Below the pieces are notes generated by a model that saw only the letters and a program-made list of their open reading frames with translations, was not told the origin of the DNA and did not search any database. 64,000 nt of DNA, from the NCBI GenBank assembly GCA_029260265.1, contig JAJDDO010000019.1, positions 186,001 through 250,000 on the forward strand, read 5' to 3'. The DNA comes from Phycisphaerales bacterium (lineage in GTDB: Bacteria > Planctomycetota > Phycisphaerae > Phycisphaerales > UBA1924). The translations under genes and the position numbers were made by a program. How positions within the stretch are numbered: the first letter of the stretch is position 1; each line of letters starts with the position of its first letter. Positions 15,898-24,955 of this stretch are shown piece after piece.

Positions 15898-16533
15898 ATG
15901 ACCCCCAACAACCCATCCCGCCCGATCAAACCGCTGCGGATTGTGGTCGGTATTTCAGGCGCATCGGGCGCTCGGTACGCCACCCGGCTCGTCGAACAAC
16001 TCCTCCTCAAAGGGGCCGAAGTGCACCTGGTCGCCACCGACTTTGGCAAACGCCTGCTTGCTGACGAACTCGGCATCAACGCGCTCAAGTTCAGTACGCT
16101 CTGCCCTTCACTCGACGACCAGCCCGATCGTGAAAACCATGAATCCAGGCTCATTCTCCATCCAAACAAAGATGTCGGCGCCCTGATCGCTTCGGGCTCC
16201 TTCCTCCACGACGGCATGGTCGTTATCCCCTGCTCGTCGACCTCGCTCGGTGCGATCGCAACAGGCAGTGGCAACAACCTGCTCACCCGGGCTGCCGCGG
16301 TCACCCTCAAGGAACGCCGAAAGCTGATCCTGATCCACCGTGAAACCCCGCTGAGCCTCATCGACATCGAGAGCATGCGCTCCATCACCCTCGCCGGCGG
16401 CATCATCTGCCCGGCCAACCCCGGGCTGTACCTCGACCCGCAATCCATCGATGACCTGATCGATTTCATCGTCGGCAAAGCGATGGACCTGCTCGATATC
16501 GAGCACGATCTTCAGACACGGTGGAAGCCATAA
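15898..16533 (+). CDS. ubiX: UbiX-family flavin prenyltransferase
   Basis: Makes prenylated FMN, the cofactor of UbiD-type decarboxylases, from FMN and dimethylallyl phosphate. 211 residues with the N-terminal flavin loop GISGASGARYATRL, the central CSSTSLGAIATGSGNNLLTRAAAV stretch, the LILIHRETPLS strand and ANPGLY near the C-terminus, all in family order. No ubiD gene is in the window. It stands alone, convergent to the NTF2-like gene at 16575. Confidence 0.93.
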   Translation: MTPNNPSRPIKPLRIVVGISGASGARYATRLVEQLLLKGAEVHLVATDFGKRLLADELGINALKFSTLCPSLDDQPDRENHESRLILHPNKDVGALIASGSFLHDGMVVIPCSSTSLGAIATGSGNNLLTRAAAVTLKERRKLILIHRETPLSLIDIESMRSITLAGGIICPANPGLYLDPQSIDDLIDFIVGKAMDLLDIEHDLQTRWKP

Positions 16534-16546
16534 GCCCTGGCAAATG

Positions 16547-16578
16547 AACGAATAGGACCTAAAACGAATAGGATCTAA
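16547..16578. repeat. two tandem 16-base repeats between convergent stops
   Basis: AACGAATAGGACCTAA (16547-16562) is followed directly by AACGAATAGGATCTAA (16563-16578), one mismatch. The second unit reaches into the stop codon of the minus-strand gene starting at 16946. Function unknown; slippage duplication is the simplest origin. Confidence 0.7.
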
Positions 16579-16946
16579 AAAGTAATATAACTCCGCTTCA
16601 CCGCGATCTTGTCGCCCCGCATGGTAAAGATATCCGCCCCAGCGCCGAATCCCCTCGAGCCGTCGGGTAAATCCCATTCGATCGTCCACTGGCATGCTGC
16701 CCGGTCGCCATCTGCGACCACATCGATCATCTTCAGATCGAACCCCGGGAAGTGCTCTTCAAACGAGCCAAAGACCGCCCCGATCGCCTCATGCCCATCA
16801 AACCTCCCGAGGACCTTGTCCGCGGGACCAACATGCTCGAACACCGCATCCTCGGTCATATCCGCGAGCAGAACCGACACATCGCGTGCGTTGAAGTTCT
16901 GCTCAAATCTCGTGACCACCTCTCTGGTGGTTTCTGTTGCATTCAT
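16575..16946 (-). CDS. NTF2/SnoaL-like polyketide cyclase-family protein
   Basis: 123 residues of the SnoaL-like class: N-terminal helix with FNARDVSVLLADMTEDAVFE, then GHEAIGAVFGSFEEHFPGF, and a strand-rich end with a conserved Gly-rich turn (GADIFTMRGDKI). Members are isomerases, hydrolases or have no known activity. GAGAGGGG lies a few bases ahead of the ATG. It follows the SDR gene by 23 bases in the same direction and probably forms a two-gene operon with it. Confidence 0.8.
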   Translation of the reverse strand: MNATETTREVVTRFEQNFNARDVSVLLADMTEDAVFEHVGPADKVLGRFDGHEAIGAVFGSFEEHFPGFDLKMIDVVADGDRAACQWTIEWDLPDGSRGFGAGADIFTMRGDKIAVKRSYITF

Positions 16947-16969
16947 ATCTATGCCCCTCTCTCAAACAA

Positions 16970-17869
16970 TTACGAATCAACGCTCCCCTTGAGCGTCACA
17001 AACTCTTCAATGCCGAGCCCGGAGATCGTGCCCGCGTACATCGGCTCGCACGCCGCATTCAGCTCGCGCACCCCGAAGTCCACACCGCACACGCTCCGCA
17101 GCGGGCGATGCCCGGGATTCATGTTGATCAACTCGATCATCCGATCAACCACGATCTTTGGATCCGTCGGCACGCCCTCGTCTTCGAACATCTCGCCGAA
17201 CCCCGCCTTCATCCCCTCCAGCGTTGCCGGTACGCCCGGGTCGTACCCCGCGGTCCGCCCGTCTGCATCGGCGGGCTGGGGGCTTGTCTCGAACAAAGAA
17301 GTGGTAAACGGCCCAGGCTCGACCATGACCATGTCCACGCCGCTGGACGCAAGCTCTTGCCTCAACGCCTGGGTGTACCCCTCGATCGCCCACTTGCTCG
17401 CGTGATACACCCCAAAGAACGGCATGCCGAGCCGACCCGCGATCGAGCTCACCGTGATCACCAGTCCGCTGCATTGAGCACGCATCTTGGGCAAGAACGC
17501 ACGATTCACACGGTGTACACCGACCACATTAACATCCAACTGGCGCGCAAGCTCATCGGCAGAGAAACACTCCGTGATCCCCACATACATCTGCCCTGCG
17601 TTGTTGATCACAACATCGGCCGCGCCCGATTCCGCCTCAACCACCGCCGCCGCCGCGTTCACTGAATCTTCACAACACACATCGAGCTCGAGCGGACGCA
17701 GATCAAGACCGTCGGCCTCGGCGGCCTTCTTCATCGCCGCCGACTTCTCGGCGTTGCGCCCATCAATGCCGCGCATCGTCGCGTACACCCGATGCCCATC
17801 TCTCGCAAGCCTCTCGGCTGCCTGCTTGCCGAAGCCCGAACTACAACCCGTAATCACAATCGTTTTCAT
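16970..17869 (-). CDS. short-chain dehydrogenase/reductase
   Basis: 299 residues, classical SDR: cofactor loop TGCSSGFG (residues 7-14), NNAG (about 89-92), catalytic SSIAG Ser and YHASK (Tyr, Lys). The ATMRG stretch after the second strand suggests NADP preference (Arg near the 2'-phosphate site), which is tentative. The long C-terminal extension resembles retinol/hydroxysteroid-type relatives; substrate unknown. GGGAGA ahead of ATG 17869 fixes the start. Operon with the NTF2-like gene downstream. Confidence 0.88.
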   Translation of the reverse strand: MKTIVITGCSSGFGKQAAERLARDGHRVYATMRGIDGRNAEKSAAMKKAAEADGLDLRPLELDVCCEDSVNAAAAVVEAESGAADVVINNAGQMYVGITECFSADELARQLDVNVVGVHRVNRAFLPKMRAQCSGLVITVSSIAGRLGMPFFGVYHASKWAIEGYTQALRQELASSGVDMVMVEPGPFTTSLFETSPQPADADGRTAGYDPGVPATLEGMKAGFGEMFEDEGVPTDPKIVVDRMIELINMNPGHRPLRSVCGVDFGVRELNAACEPMYAGTISGLGIEEFVTLKGSVDS

Positions 17870-17905
17870 CTGTTTCTCTCCCGATCACAAAATAAACCAA
17901 CTCAT

Positions 17906-20900
17906 CTAACTCTTCGCGTATCGCTTGCGGCGCTCGTCCTCGGGATTCAGTTCAATACTCACCCCGCCGGCCAGTCGAACAGAATCTGCACCCAACTCGC
18001 CCGCGATCTGCTTGACCAACTCAGGGCGTAGCGTCACCTTGCCCACACCCTTGGCCTCGACAAGCACCCACGCCTTCTCGGTTTCGACGATGACCTCCAC
18101 CGGGCGAGCCGATTTGCCGAGCGATAAATCGCCCGGATCCGGCGGCGACATCAGCAACCGCTTCGCTGATTCCAAACGATCCCCCGCCGACCCGTTCAGC
18201 TTGTCGGGCCGAACCATCACCTGCACCGTGCCCTGCTCAAGCGGGTGCCCGTCAACCGGGACAAGCCGATCGACGATGATCTGTGCATCACCACGCGAGT
18301 GATCCAGCCGCCCCATAAAGAACTTGGGCTGATCATCCTCGAGCAGGTGCGAGAACTGCTGATAAACATTGGAGAACATCACCGCGTCGGCCGTGCCCGT
18401 CGCGTCCTCAATGGTCAAGATGCCCATCTTCTGCCCGGCGTTACGCCCGTTCCGCATCACAATCACGCGGGTGCTCTGCACCATCGCCGCAACGATCACG
18501 CGTTTGTCCTGAGCGAGGTCCTTCAGATCGCCCACCCGCGTATGCGTAAACGCCCGGACCCACATCGCCCATTCTTCCATCGGATGACTGGATACATAAA
18601 ACCCGAGCGTCTCTTTCTCTTGACGCAGCGTTTCCGCCTCGATCCAAGGCTCAATCTTTGCAAGCGTGATCGCGGGGGCGGATTTTTCGACCGCTTCCTC
18701 TCCACCAAACCCGAACAACGCACCCTGCCCCGCCGCTTTGTCGGCCGCGATGGACTGCCCAGCGCTCACCGCCTGCTCGATCGTCGCAACCAGCGCCGCA
18801 CGATCATCACGGCTGTGCACACCATCGAACGCGCCCGCCTTTACCAACGCCTCGATCGTCGCCTTGTTCACCGTCGCAGAAGGCACCCGCTCACAGAAAT
18901 CAAAGATACTCGTATAAAGCTTGCGATCCGGGGCGGCTTCCTTATCCTCAGATCCGTGATCGCGCTCTTTCACGATCGCGTTGATCGCCTTGGCCCCCGC
19001 GCCCTTGATCGCCTTGAGCCCAAACATGATCTGCCCGTTTGTTGCGCCGGGTTCTTCGTCGTTGGCATACACAACCGCGAAGTCCGCCATCGAGCGGTTC
19101 ACATCCGGCGCGAGCACCTCGATCCCCGAGCGGATCTCATCGCCCGAAGCAGCATCAATAAACTTGGTCCGCTTGCAATCCTCAAGATACGGGATCCAAT
19201 CGCTCACCTTTTGAGCCTGCGATTCAAAGCTCAGGAACGCCGCCATGTAGTGGCTCGGGAAGTAGGTCTTGAGGTACGCCGTCTGGTACGCCACAATCGC
19301 ATACCCCGTCGAGTGCGATTTATTGAACCCGTATCCCGCGAACTTGAGGATCAACTCAAACAGCTCTTCGGCCTTCTTCGCCTCAAGCCCTTTCTCAACC
19401 GCGCCCTCGACAAACTTGGGGCGATTGGCGTTGATGATTTTTTCCTTCTTCTTACTGATCGCCTTAATCAACGAGTAAGCACTGCGCAGCGGAATGCCGC
19501 CAAGCTCGTGCACGATCTGCATAACCTGTTCCTGGTACACCATCACGCCGTAGGTTTCAGCGGTGAACCGATCAACAATCGGATGCACCGTCGGCACCGG
19601 CTCTTCGCCATGCTTCCGCCGGTTGTAATCAGGAATCAGATCCATCGGACCCGGGCGGAACAACGCGTTGGCCGCGATCAGGTCTTCGAGCCGGTCGGGC
19701 TTCATCGCGTTGAGCAGCTTGCGCATCCCCCCGGATTCAAACTGGAACACGCCCGTCGTGTCGCCACGCTGGAACATCGCAAACACATTCCGATCGGTAA
19801 ACTTCAACCGCTCAAGATCAAGAGGGTGATCCACACCCTTCTCCTTTTTCTTCCCAACCGCAGCCCAGATCGTCTGCTCATCAAGCGAATCTCGGATCAG
19901 CTCCTTGGCCCGCTCGATCACGCTCAGCGTGCGCAGCCCGAGAAAATCCATCTTCAGCAGACCCATCATCTCGCAGGTCGGCCCGTCCCACTGGGTGATG
20001 ATCTCGTTGTCGCCGCCGTCGGCGGGCTTGTACAAAGGCACGACCTCATGCAGCGGCCGCGTCGCAACAATCACCCCCGCCGCGTGCACGCTCGAATGCC
20101 TCGCCTGCCCCTCAAAGGTCCGCGCGGTATCAATCACCCGCTTGACCGTCGCGTCAGTATCATACAGCTTCTGCAGCTCCGGCTCTTGCTTGAGCGCCTT
20201 CTCAAGCGTAATCCCAAGCTCCTCTGGTACCAGCTTGGCGAGCTTGTCCGCCTCTGGCAAAGGCACCTCGAGCACCCGGGCAACATCGCGGATCCCCGCC
20301 CGCGCTTTGAGTGTCCCAAAGGTGATGATCTGCGCGACATGCCCGTACTTCTCGCGGACATAGTTGATCACCTCGCCCCGCCCGTTCTGGCACAGATCGA
20401 TATCAATATCGGGGTACTCTGTCCGATCCGGATCCGTGAACCGCTCGAACAGCAATCCATAATGCACCGGGCACGCGTTCGATAAGCCAAGCACATACCC
20501 CGCCATCGTGCCCACGCCCGAACCACGCGCGTTCGACGGGATCCCCCGCTGACGCCCCCAGTTGACGAAGTCCCACACAATCAAAAAATACGCGCTGATC
20601 AGCTTGTCCGCGAGAATCTTGAGCTCACGATTCAACCTCGCCCATTTCTTCCACCCCTCCGCATCCTCACCCTCAAGGGCGTCGGGGATCTCGTCAATCC
20701 CCTCAATCTTCGTGTGCTGGTGATCAAGGATCCCGCCGCCGTACCGCCAGACCATCCCCGCTTCACACAACATCCGCAGCGTCTTGTCGCACTCCACCTT
20801 GAGCGAAGCCTGATCAAGATCCGGATCGTTCGCGGGATCAAGCTCAAAGTTCGTACAGAAATCCTTGAACCACGCGGTCAGATCTCCCTCGTATTTCTTC

Positions 20901-21925
20901 GCGTTGTGCTTGGGCAGCTTGCTCTTTGATGGCGCCTTGACAATCACCACCGGCGCGTGGTTCGCCCCGATCGGGAGTTCAACATTACACCGGTCAGCGA
21001 TCGCGACTGTGTTGTCCATCGCCTCGATGCCCGCGTCGCCGAACTCTTCGTTGTTGTACTCATCGCCCGAGAACAACGCACCCATCTCATCGGGCGATTT
21101 AATATACAGCTCCGTCGGATAACGCATCCGATCCGGATCGTTCTTCACCTTCCGCGTCGAGATACAGATCAGCGTGTCGTGCGCATCGTGATCATCTTCG
21201 AGCAAGAAATGGCTGTCATTATCACAGACCAGCGGCAACCCCTGCTCGCGGGCCAACCGGATCACATGCGGATTGATCGAGTTCTGCAGCCCGATGTGAT
21301 GCTGAAGCTCAAGATAAAACCCCGGTCCGGAATCCGTACCCCGAAACACCTTGCGGTGCCAATCACACACCTCGATCGCGTTGTCCCAGTGCGACTGATC
21401 ACGCGTCTGCTCAAACTTGACCATGTGGTGCGCGATCTCAGAACCAAGGTGCCCGTTGATCGCGATCAACCCCTCGCTGTGCTCTTCGAGCAGACCACGG
21501 TCCATCCTCGGCTTGTAGTAAAACCCGCTCAGATACGCCTCGGAACACAGATACAACAGGTTGTTCCACCCGGCGAGGTTCTCTGCCAGCAGCACCAGGT
21601 GGTGCCCGCCCTCTCCACCACCGGTGTACTTCCTCTCTTGCCGATCACCCGGAGCGACATACGCCTCTACCCCCAGGATGGGCTTGATCCCTGCCTTGCG
21701 AGCGAGATTGTAAAACTGGACCGCCGCGTGCATATTGCCATGATCGGTGACCGCGACGGCATCCATCCCGAGCTCTTTGACTCTTGAAACCAGCTTATCA
21801 ACGCGGTTTCCGCCATCAAGCAGCGAGTATTCAGAATGCAGATGCAGGTGAACAAACCCATTGGCCCGGTTCCCATTCTCCGACTCTGGCATCCGCCCAC
21901 CCTTGATCTCATCTGCATCGCTCAT
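17906..21925 (-). CDS. dnaE: DNA polymerase III alpha subunit
   Basis: Replicative polymerase. 1339 residues in the order PHP domain (HLHLHSEYSLLDG, about 26-38; VTDHGNM at 59-65), C-family polymerase palm with the catalytic PDIDID at 505-510 and the third Asp in KMDFLGL, then helix-hairpin-helix, beta-clamp region and a C-terminal OB fold. The metal-ligand pattern of the PHP domain looks intact. After PDIDID the usual Phe is Leu. The ATG at 21925 is supported by TACGAT 6 bases upstream; a later ATG at 21892 is possible. Stands alone, divergent from the PEP-CTERM gene at 22199. Confidence 0.97.
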   Translation of the reverse strand: MSDADEIKGGRMPESENGNRANGFVHLHLHSEYSLLDGGNRVDKLVSRVKELGMDAVAVTDHGNMHAAVQFYNLARKAGIKPILGVEAYVAPGDRQERKYTGGGEGGHHLVLLAENLAGWNNLLYLCSEAYLSGFYYKPRMDRGLLEEHSEGLIAINGHLGSEIAHHMVKFEQTRDQSHWDNAIEVCDWHRKVFRGTDSGPGFYLELQHHIGLQNSINPHVIRLAREQGLPLVCDNDSHFLLEDDHDAHDTLICISTRKVKNDPDRMRYPTELYIKSPDEMGALFSGDEYNNEEFGDAGIEAMDNTVAIADRCNVELPIGANHAPVVIVKAPSKSKLPKHNAKKYEGDLTAWFKDFCTNFELDPANDPDLDQASLKVECDKTLRMLCEAGMVWRYGGGILDHQHTKIEGIDEIPDALEGEDAEGWKKWARLNRELKILADKLISAYFLIVWDFVNWGRQRGIPSNARGSGVGTMAGYVLGLSNACPVHYGLLFERFTDPDRTEYPDIDIDLCQNGRGEVINYVREKYGHVAQIITFGTLKARAGIRDVARVLEVPLPEADKLAKLVPEELGITLEKALKQEPELQKLYDTDATVKRVIDTARTFEGQARHSSVHAAGVIVATRPLHEVVPLYKPADGGDNEIITQWDGPTCEMMGLLKMDFLGLRTLSVIERAKELIRDSLDEQTIWAAVGKKKEKGVDHPLDLERLKFTDRNVFAMFQRGDTTGVFQFESGGMRKLLNAMKPDRLEDLIAANALFRPGPMDLIPDYNRRKHGEEPVPTVHPIVDRFTAETYGVMVYQEQVMQIVHELGGIPLRSAYSLIKAISKKKEKIINANRPKFVEGAVEKGLEAKKAEELFELILKFAGYGFNKSHSTGYAIVAYQTAYLKTYFPSHYMAAFLSFESQAQKVSDWIPYLEDCKRTKFIDAASGDEIRSGIEVLAPDVNRSMADFAVVYANDEEPGATNGQIMFGLKAIKGAGAKAINAIVKERDHGSEDKEAAPDRKLYTSIFDFCERVPSATVNKATIEALVKAGAFDGVHSRDDRAALVATIEQAVSAGQSIAADKAAGQGALFGFGGEEAVEKSAPAITLAKIEPWIEAETLRQEKETLGFYVSSHPMEEWAMWVRAFTHTRVGDLKDLAQDKRVIVAAMVQSTRVIVMRNGRNAGQKMGILTIEDATGTADAVMFSNVYQQFSHLLEDDQPKFFMGRLDHSRGDAQIIVDRLVPVDGHPLEQGTVQVMVRPDKLNGSAGDRLESAKRLLMSPPDPGDLSLGKSARPVEVIVETEKAWVLVEAKGVGKVTLRPELVKQIAGELGADSVRLAGGVSIELNPEDERRKRYAKS

Positions 21926-21931
21926 GAAACA

Positions 21932-21937
21932 ATCGTA
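21932..21937 (-). promoter_or_regulatory. -10 box TACGAT, leaderless geometry for dnaE
   Basis: On the minus strand TACGAT, 6 bases, ATG at 21925. No Shine-Dalgarno sequence is present. Confidence 0.5.
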
Positions 21938-22061
21938 GAACAGATCCCTCGCCCGCGATACCTCGAGTTTCACCCAAAGCGAATCCTCTTTTCATCACAT
22001 TCAGCACCCAGTGCCCAAAGAACACCCCCTAGACAAGGCGTCTAATGGCCCAAATTCCGAT

Positions 22062-22089
22062 TTGCAACTCAATTTATGAAAATTATGTT
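22062..22089 (+). promoter_or_regulatory. promoter of the 22199 PEP-CTERM gene
   Basis: TTGCAA (22062-22067), 16-base spacer, TATGTT (22084-22089) in an A+T-rich stretch that contrasts with the surrounding GC-rich sequence. The leader would be about 100 bases and contains a purine-rich run (GAGAGAGAAAGAGAG) ahead of the ATG. Confidence 0.55.
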
Positions 22090-22198
22090 CTAACTTTCTA
22101 AATTGGGCTTTGGGCCGAGCTTTTCTCCCGGTATTCTCAGCATATGGACCGAGAACTATCAGGTCCTGAGAGAACAGAGAGAGAAAGAGAGACCAATC

Positions 22199-23002
22199 AT
22201 GTCCAAATCAACGACTGTCTTTGCACTTGCGCTTATCGGGCTTTCGAGCACCGCACTCGCCGGCGGCCCATATGTACTCGGAGACGGGAACAGCACGGCC
22301 ACCTTCGCCGTCGACTCTGGTCAGATCGCCTGGGAAGTCGACGGCGTCTCCCAGCTCTTCGCCCAAGAGTTCTACTTCCGCCGTGCATCAGACACCCGCG
22401 AGCACCGGGTTGATTCAACGAATCTCTCGCTGGACGGCGTGTTCACCACAGACACCAACCCGTTCACAGACACACGCCACGACACCATCGGGCAGCTCTA
22501 CTCCGACGGGCTTGGGCTTGAGATCGAAACACGCTTCTCGCTCCTTGGCGGCAACGCCGGCTCAGGCATGTCCGATCTCGCAGAACAGATCATCTTGCGA
22601 AACAACACCAACGCGACCATGTCCCTCTCGTTCTTCCAGTATGTGGACTTCGATCTCGGTGGCGACACCTTCGATGACCAAGGCAGAATCGTCGGCGGGA
22701 ACACCGCCCAGCAGACTGATAATGGTATCTTCCTTTCGGAAACCGTCGTCACCCCGCTGCCCACCTTGTTCCAGATGGGATCATCGAACGACCTGACGAG
22801 CCTCTTTGATGACAACGCCATCAGCAACCTTGATGGCACCGTCTCCTATGCCGGCGATGTCGCTTGGGCGTTCCAGTGGGACATCACCATCGGTGCTGGT
22901 CAATCCTTCAGCATCTCCAAGGACAAGCTCATCACCCCCGCTCCTGGCTCGCTTGCCCTGCTTGGTGCCGCCGGACTGATGACCCGACGCCGCCGGCGGT
23001 AA
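22199..23002 (+). CDS. PEP-CTERM-like secreted protein
   Basis: 267 residues: signal peptide (MSKSTTVFALALIGLSSTALAGG), a beta-rich body without recognised catalytic motifs, and the sorting tail PAPGSLALLGAAGLMTRRRRR (PAPG, hydrophobic segment, five Arg). ATG 22199 gives a clean signal peptide; the open frame continues upstream but is not coding there. Monocistronic: it has its own promoter and terminator. Divergent from dnaE. Confidence 0.88.
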   Translation: MSKSTTVFALALIGLSSTALAGGPYVLGDGNSTATFAVDSGQIAWEVDGVSQLFAQEFYFRRASDTREHRVDSTNLSLDGVFTTDTNPFTDTRHDTIGQLYSDGLGLEIETRFSLLGGNAGSGMSDLAEQIILRNNTNATMSLSFFQYVDFDLGGDTFDDQGRIVGGNTAQQTDNGIFLSETVVTPLPTLFQMGSSNDLTSLFDDNAISNLDGTVSYAGDVAWAFQWDITIGAGQSFSISKDKLITPAPGSLALLGAAGLMTRRRRR

Positions 23003-23030
23003 TCCGGATCCCTCTCAGCAATCTCCTCCG

Positions 23031-23060
23031 CCCCCCGCCCGTTCGGCAGGGGGTTTTTTT
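23031..23060 (+). terminator. rho-independent terminator after the PEP-CTERM gene
   Basis: CCCCCCGCC (23031-23039), loop CGTTC, GGCAGGGGG (23045-23053) with one mismatch, then seven T. It separates the PEP-CTERM gene from the membrane-protein operon that begins at 23099. Confidence 0.9.
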
Positions 23061-23086
23061 ATGAAACCATCGCCCCCCAACCCCCA

Positions 23087-23092
23087 TAGAAT
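23087..23092 (+). promoter_or_regulatory. -10 box TAGAAT, leaderless geometry for the 23099 operon
   Basis: TAGAAT ends 6 bases before the ATG at 23099 and lies 27 bases after the preceding terminator. It would drive the five-gene operon 23099-25420. Confidence 0.5.
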
Positions 23093-23098
23093 ACATTG

Positions 23099-23362
23099 AT
23101 GAACCAGCCAGGAGCCGCACAATCCAGAACCGTCCGCTACACCCCCTCTGGATTCTTCGCGCGGTTCCTGACACTCTTCGCGGTGATCACCCTGATCGTC
23201 ATCGGGATCATTCTCATCATCCCGATCATCCTCTTACTTCTTGTTCTCGGGCTGGTCTTGTTCATCTACATCAAGGTCCGCTCGCTGTTCGCCCGAGCCC
23301 ACAAGCCCAACGGCCCCCTCGACGGACGCCGCAATGTCAGAGTCCTCGATCAGAACGAATAA
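23099..23362 (+). CDS. small membrane protein (87 aa)
   Basis: One long, very hydrophobic segment (about residues 20-60, rich in I, L and V), probably one long or two short membrane helices. It is flanked by a polar N-terminus and a basic C-terminus (KVRSLFARAHKPNGPLDGRRNVRVLDQNE). Family not recognised. First gene of a five-gene run with gaps of 15, 16, -4 and 21 bases, all encoding membrane proteins. Confidence 0.75.
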   Translation: MNQPGAAQSRTVRYTPSGFFARFLTLFAVITLIVIGIILIIPIILLLLVLGLVLFIYIKVRSLFARAHKPNGPLDGRRNVRVLDQNE

Positions 23363-23377
23363 CACAGAGCACAAGCA

Positions 23378-24022
23378 ATGACGAAAAGATCAGCATGCAT
23401 CATCTGGCGACTCACCATGCTGACGCTGACAATCGCGCTCGTTGTTTTCTTCGTGATGCAAGTCCGTCATAAATACGCGACAAGATACGACGAACGGATC
23501 CAAGGCCACAAAGAGGACATCTTCGAAATCCTCAGCGAGCATGATCCGCAACGCGCTCAGTACGACGCCTATGAACAATACAAAGCGGAGGCCCTCGAAG
23601 AGAAGGCCTATTGGGCATCCGAATGGGACGCCCTCGAGCCGGGCACCGTCATCGGCAAACGCCGGGGCGCATCGTTTCGGTACACCGGCTACCCCAAAGT
23701 GATTCAGGAGAACCTCGAACGGATCAACACCAAAGTGAACTATGGGTTCATCAAAAAACGAACCTCAATCGTGCTCGATCGCCTCAATGCCCAAGGCTCT
23801 GTCGTCGACAGCCTCTCGCTCGACCCCGGCTCGCAGATCGCCCAGCAACTCACCGCGTTGATCACTCAACACGACGAAGTCGTCCATCAAAGAGACACCG
23901 ATCCCCAGGTACTCAACAAGTTCTGGATATTCGTCACCTCGCTCTCCCCGCTCTTCATGCTCGGCTACGCCATCGTCCTCTTCGAGCCCCCCGCCCTTTT
24001 CCGAAACCTCTGGTCCGAATAA
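23378..24022 (+). CDS. two-TM membrane protein of unknown function
   Basis: 214 residues with a membrane helix near each end (about 9-28 and 182-202). Between them is a soluble, charged, mostly helical domain with a short Gly/Arg segment (GTVIGKRRGASFRYTG). The topology places the central domain on one side of the membrane, probably the periplasm. No motif is recognised. It lies between the 87-aa membrane protein and the three zinc-ribbon membrane proteins in one operon. Confidence 0.75.
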   Translation: MTKRSACIIWRLTMLTLTIALVVFFVMQVRHKYATRYDERIQGHKEDIFEILSEHDPQRAQYDAYEQYKAEALEEKAYWASEWDALEPGTVIGKRRGASFRYTGYPKVIQENLERINTKVNYGFIKKRTSIVLDRLNAQGSVVDSLSLDPGSQIAQQLTALITQHDEVVHQRDTDPQVLNKFWIFVTSLSPLFMLGYAIVLFEPPALFRNLWSE

Positions 24023-24038
24023 TCGAGAGCATGCCAGC

Positions 24039-24527
24039 GTGACTCACACCGACCCCAAAGACCCCACCTCTCCCGTCTGCTCGGTTTGCAACTACAACCT
24101 CGCCGGCATCATCCCTACAGACAAAGAGCAACTCCTCATCTGCCCAGAGTGCGGCCAGAGCCTCCGCCCAAAGCATTCCAAATACATCTTCACCAAGAAA
24201 CGCCTGCACAAACTCCTCTTCCGCAATCTTGTGCTTTCTCTCTGTGCTGCGCCTGTTCTCTGCCTCGCGATGCTCGGGCTCGCGGATCTCTTTGGGTTTG
24301 CATCCGAACTCTTCAAGTTCACTTCCATCCTGCTCACACTGGTGTTCACCACCACGACGCTCCCAGTCGTCTTCATCACCACGCTTGTATCTGCCATCGA
24401 ACACGCTCGCCCACACCCGCGCCCGATTCCCCTTCGCTTGATCCCGGTGTTGGCGATGCTCTACCTTATCCCGATTGCGATCCTCTACATGAGCGTCATT
24501 CTCTTGTATGCAAAGGAGTTCCTGTGA
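24039..24527 (+). CDS. zinc-ribbon membrane protein (162 aa)
   Basis: N-terminal zinc ribbon with C14, C17, C35 and C38 (CSVCNYNLAG...CPEC), a basic linker (KKRLHKLLFRN), then three to four membrane helices. GTG start at 24039, since no in-frame ATG precedes the ribbon. The ribbon matches the CPxCGYDLxGL...CPECG pattern common in planctomycete membrane proteins but is the most divergent of the three here. Its stop overlaps the next gene's GTG (24524-24527). Function unknown; the ribbon probably faces the cytoplasm. Confidence 0.78.
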   Translation: MTHTDPKDPTSPVCSVCNYNLAGIIPTDKEQLLICPECGQSLRPKHSKYIFTKKRLHKLLFRNLVLSLCAAPVLCLAMLGLADLFGFASELFKFTSILLTLVFTTTTLPVVFITTLVSAIEHARPHPRPIPLRLIPVLAMLYLIPIAILYMSVILLYAKEFL

Positions 24528-24934
24528 TCACTCCGCCACAACTCCGCTGCCCGAACTGTGGCTACGACATCCTGTGGCTCATCGAGAATGAAAAGACGCG
24601 GATCACTTGCCCCGAATGTGCTCACACCGTTGATCCCTGCTCACCACACGCCATCCGTGCCCGCGAGATGCGATCCGGCATCGTCTTGATGCAAGTATCC
24701 GCTGCCGCATTGATCCCCGGCCTCTGCATCGCCCTCGCGTTTGCATTCGGATCTTTCCTCTTTGGTATACTCGCATTTATCGCGTTGCTTCCCGCCGGCC
24801 ATATCTCTGCAAACATTTCCGACCGCGCACTGATCACCCAACGCAAGCGAATCTCCAACGCAATCGCCTTCGGCTGGGGGCTCGGCCTATTCCTCGGCCT
24901 ATCGCTCGTGATCTTCATCGCCAGCTTCCTCTAG
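24524..24934 (+). CDS. zinc-ribbon membrane protein (136 aa)
   Basis: N-terminal zinc ribbon C9, C12, C29, C32 (CPNCGYDILWL...CPEC) followed by two hydrophobic stretches and a Gly-rich C-terminal helix (AFGWGLGLFLGLSLVIF). GTG start at 24524 overlaps the previous stop by 4 bases and is preceded by AAGGAG, so translation is coupled. Paralogous in layout to its two neighbours. Function unknown. Confidence 0.78.
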   Translation: MITPPQLRCPNCGYDILWLIENEKTRITCPECAHTVDPCSPHAIRAREMRSGIVLMQVSAAALIPGLCIALAFAFGSFLFGILAFIALLPAGHISANISDRALITQRKRISNAIAFGWGLGLFLGLSLVIFIASFL

Positions 24935-24955
24935 CCAAAGTACAATGCACCAGCC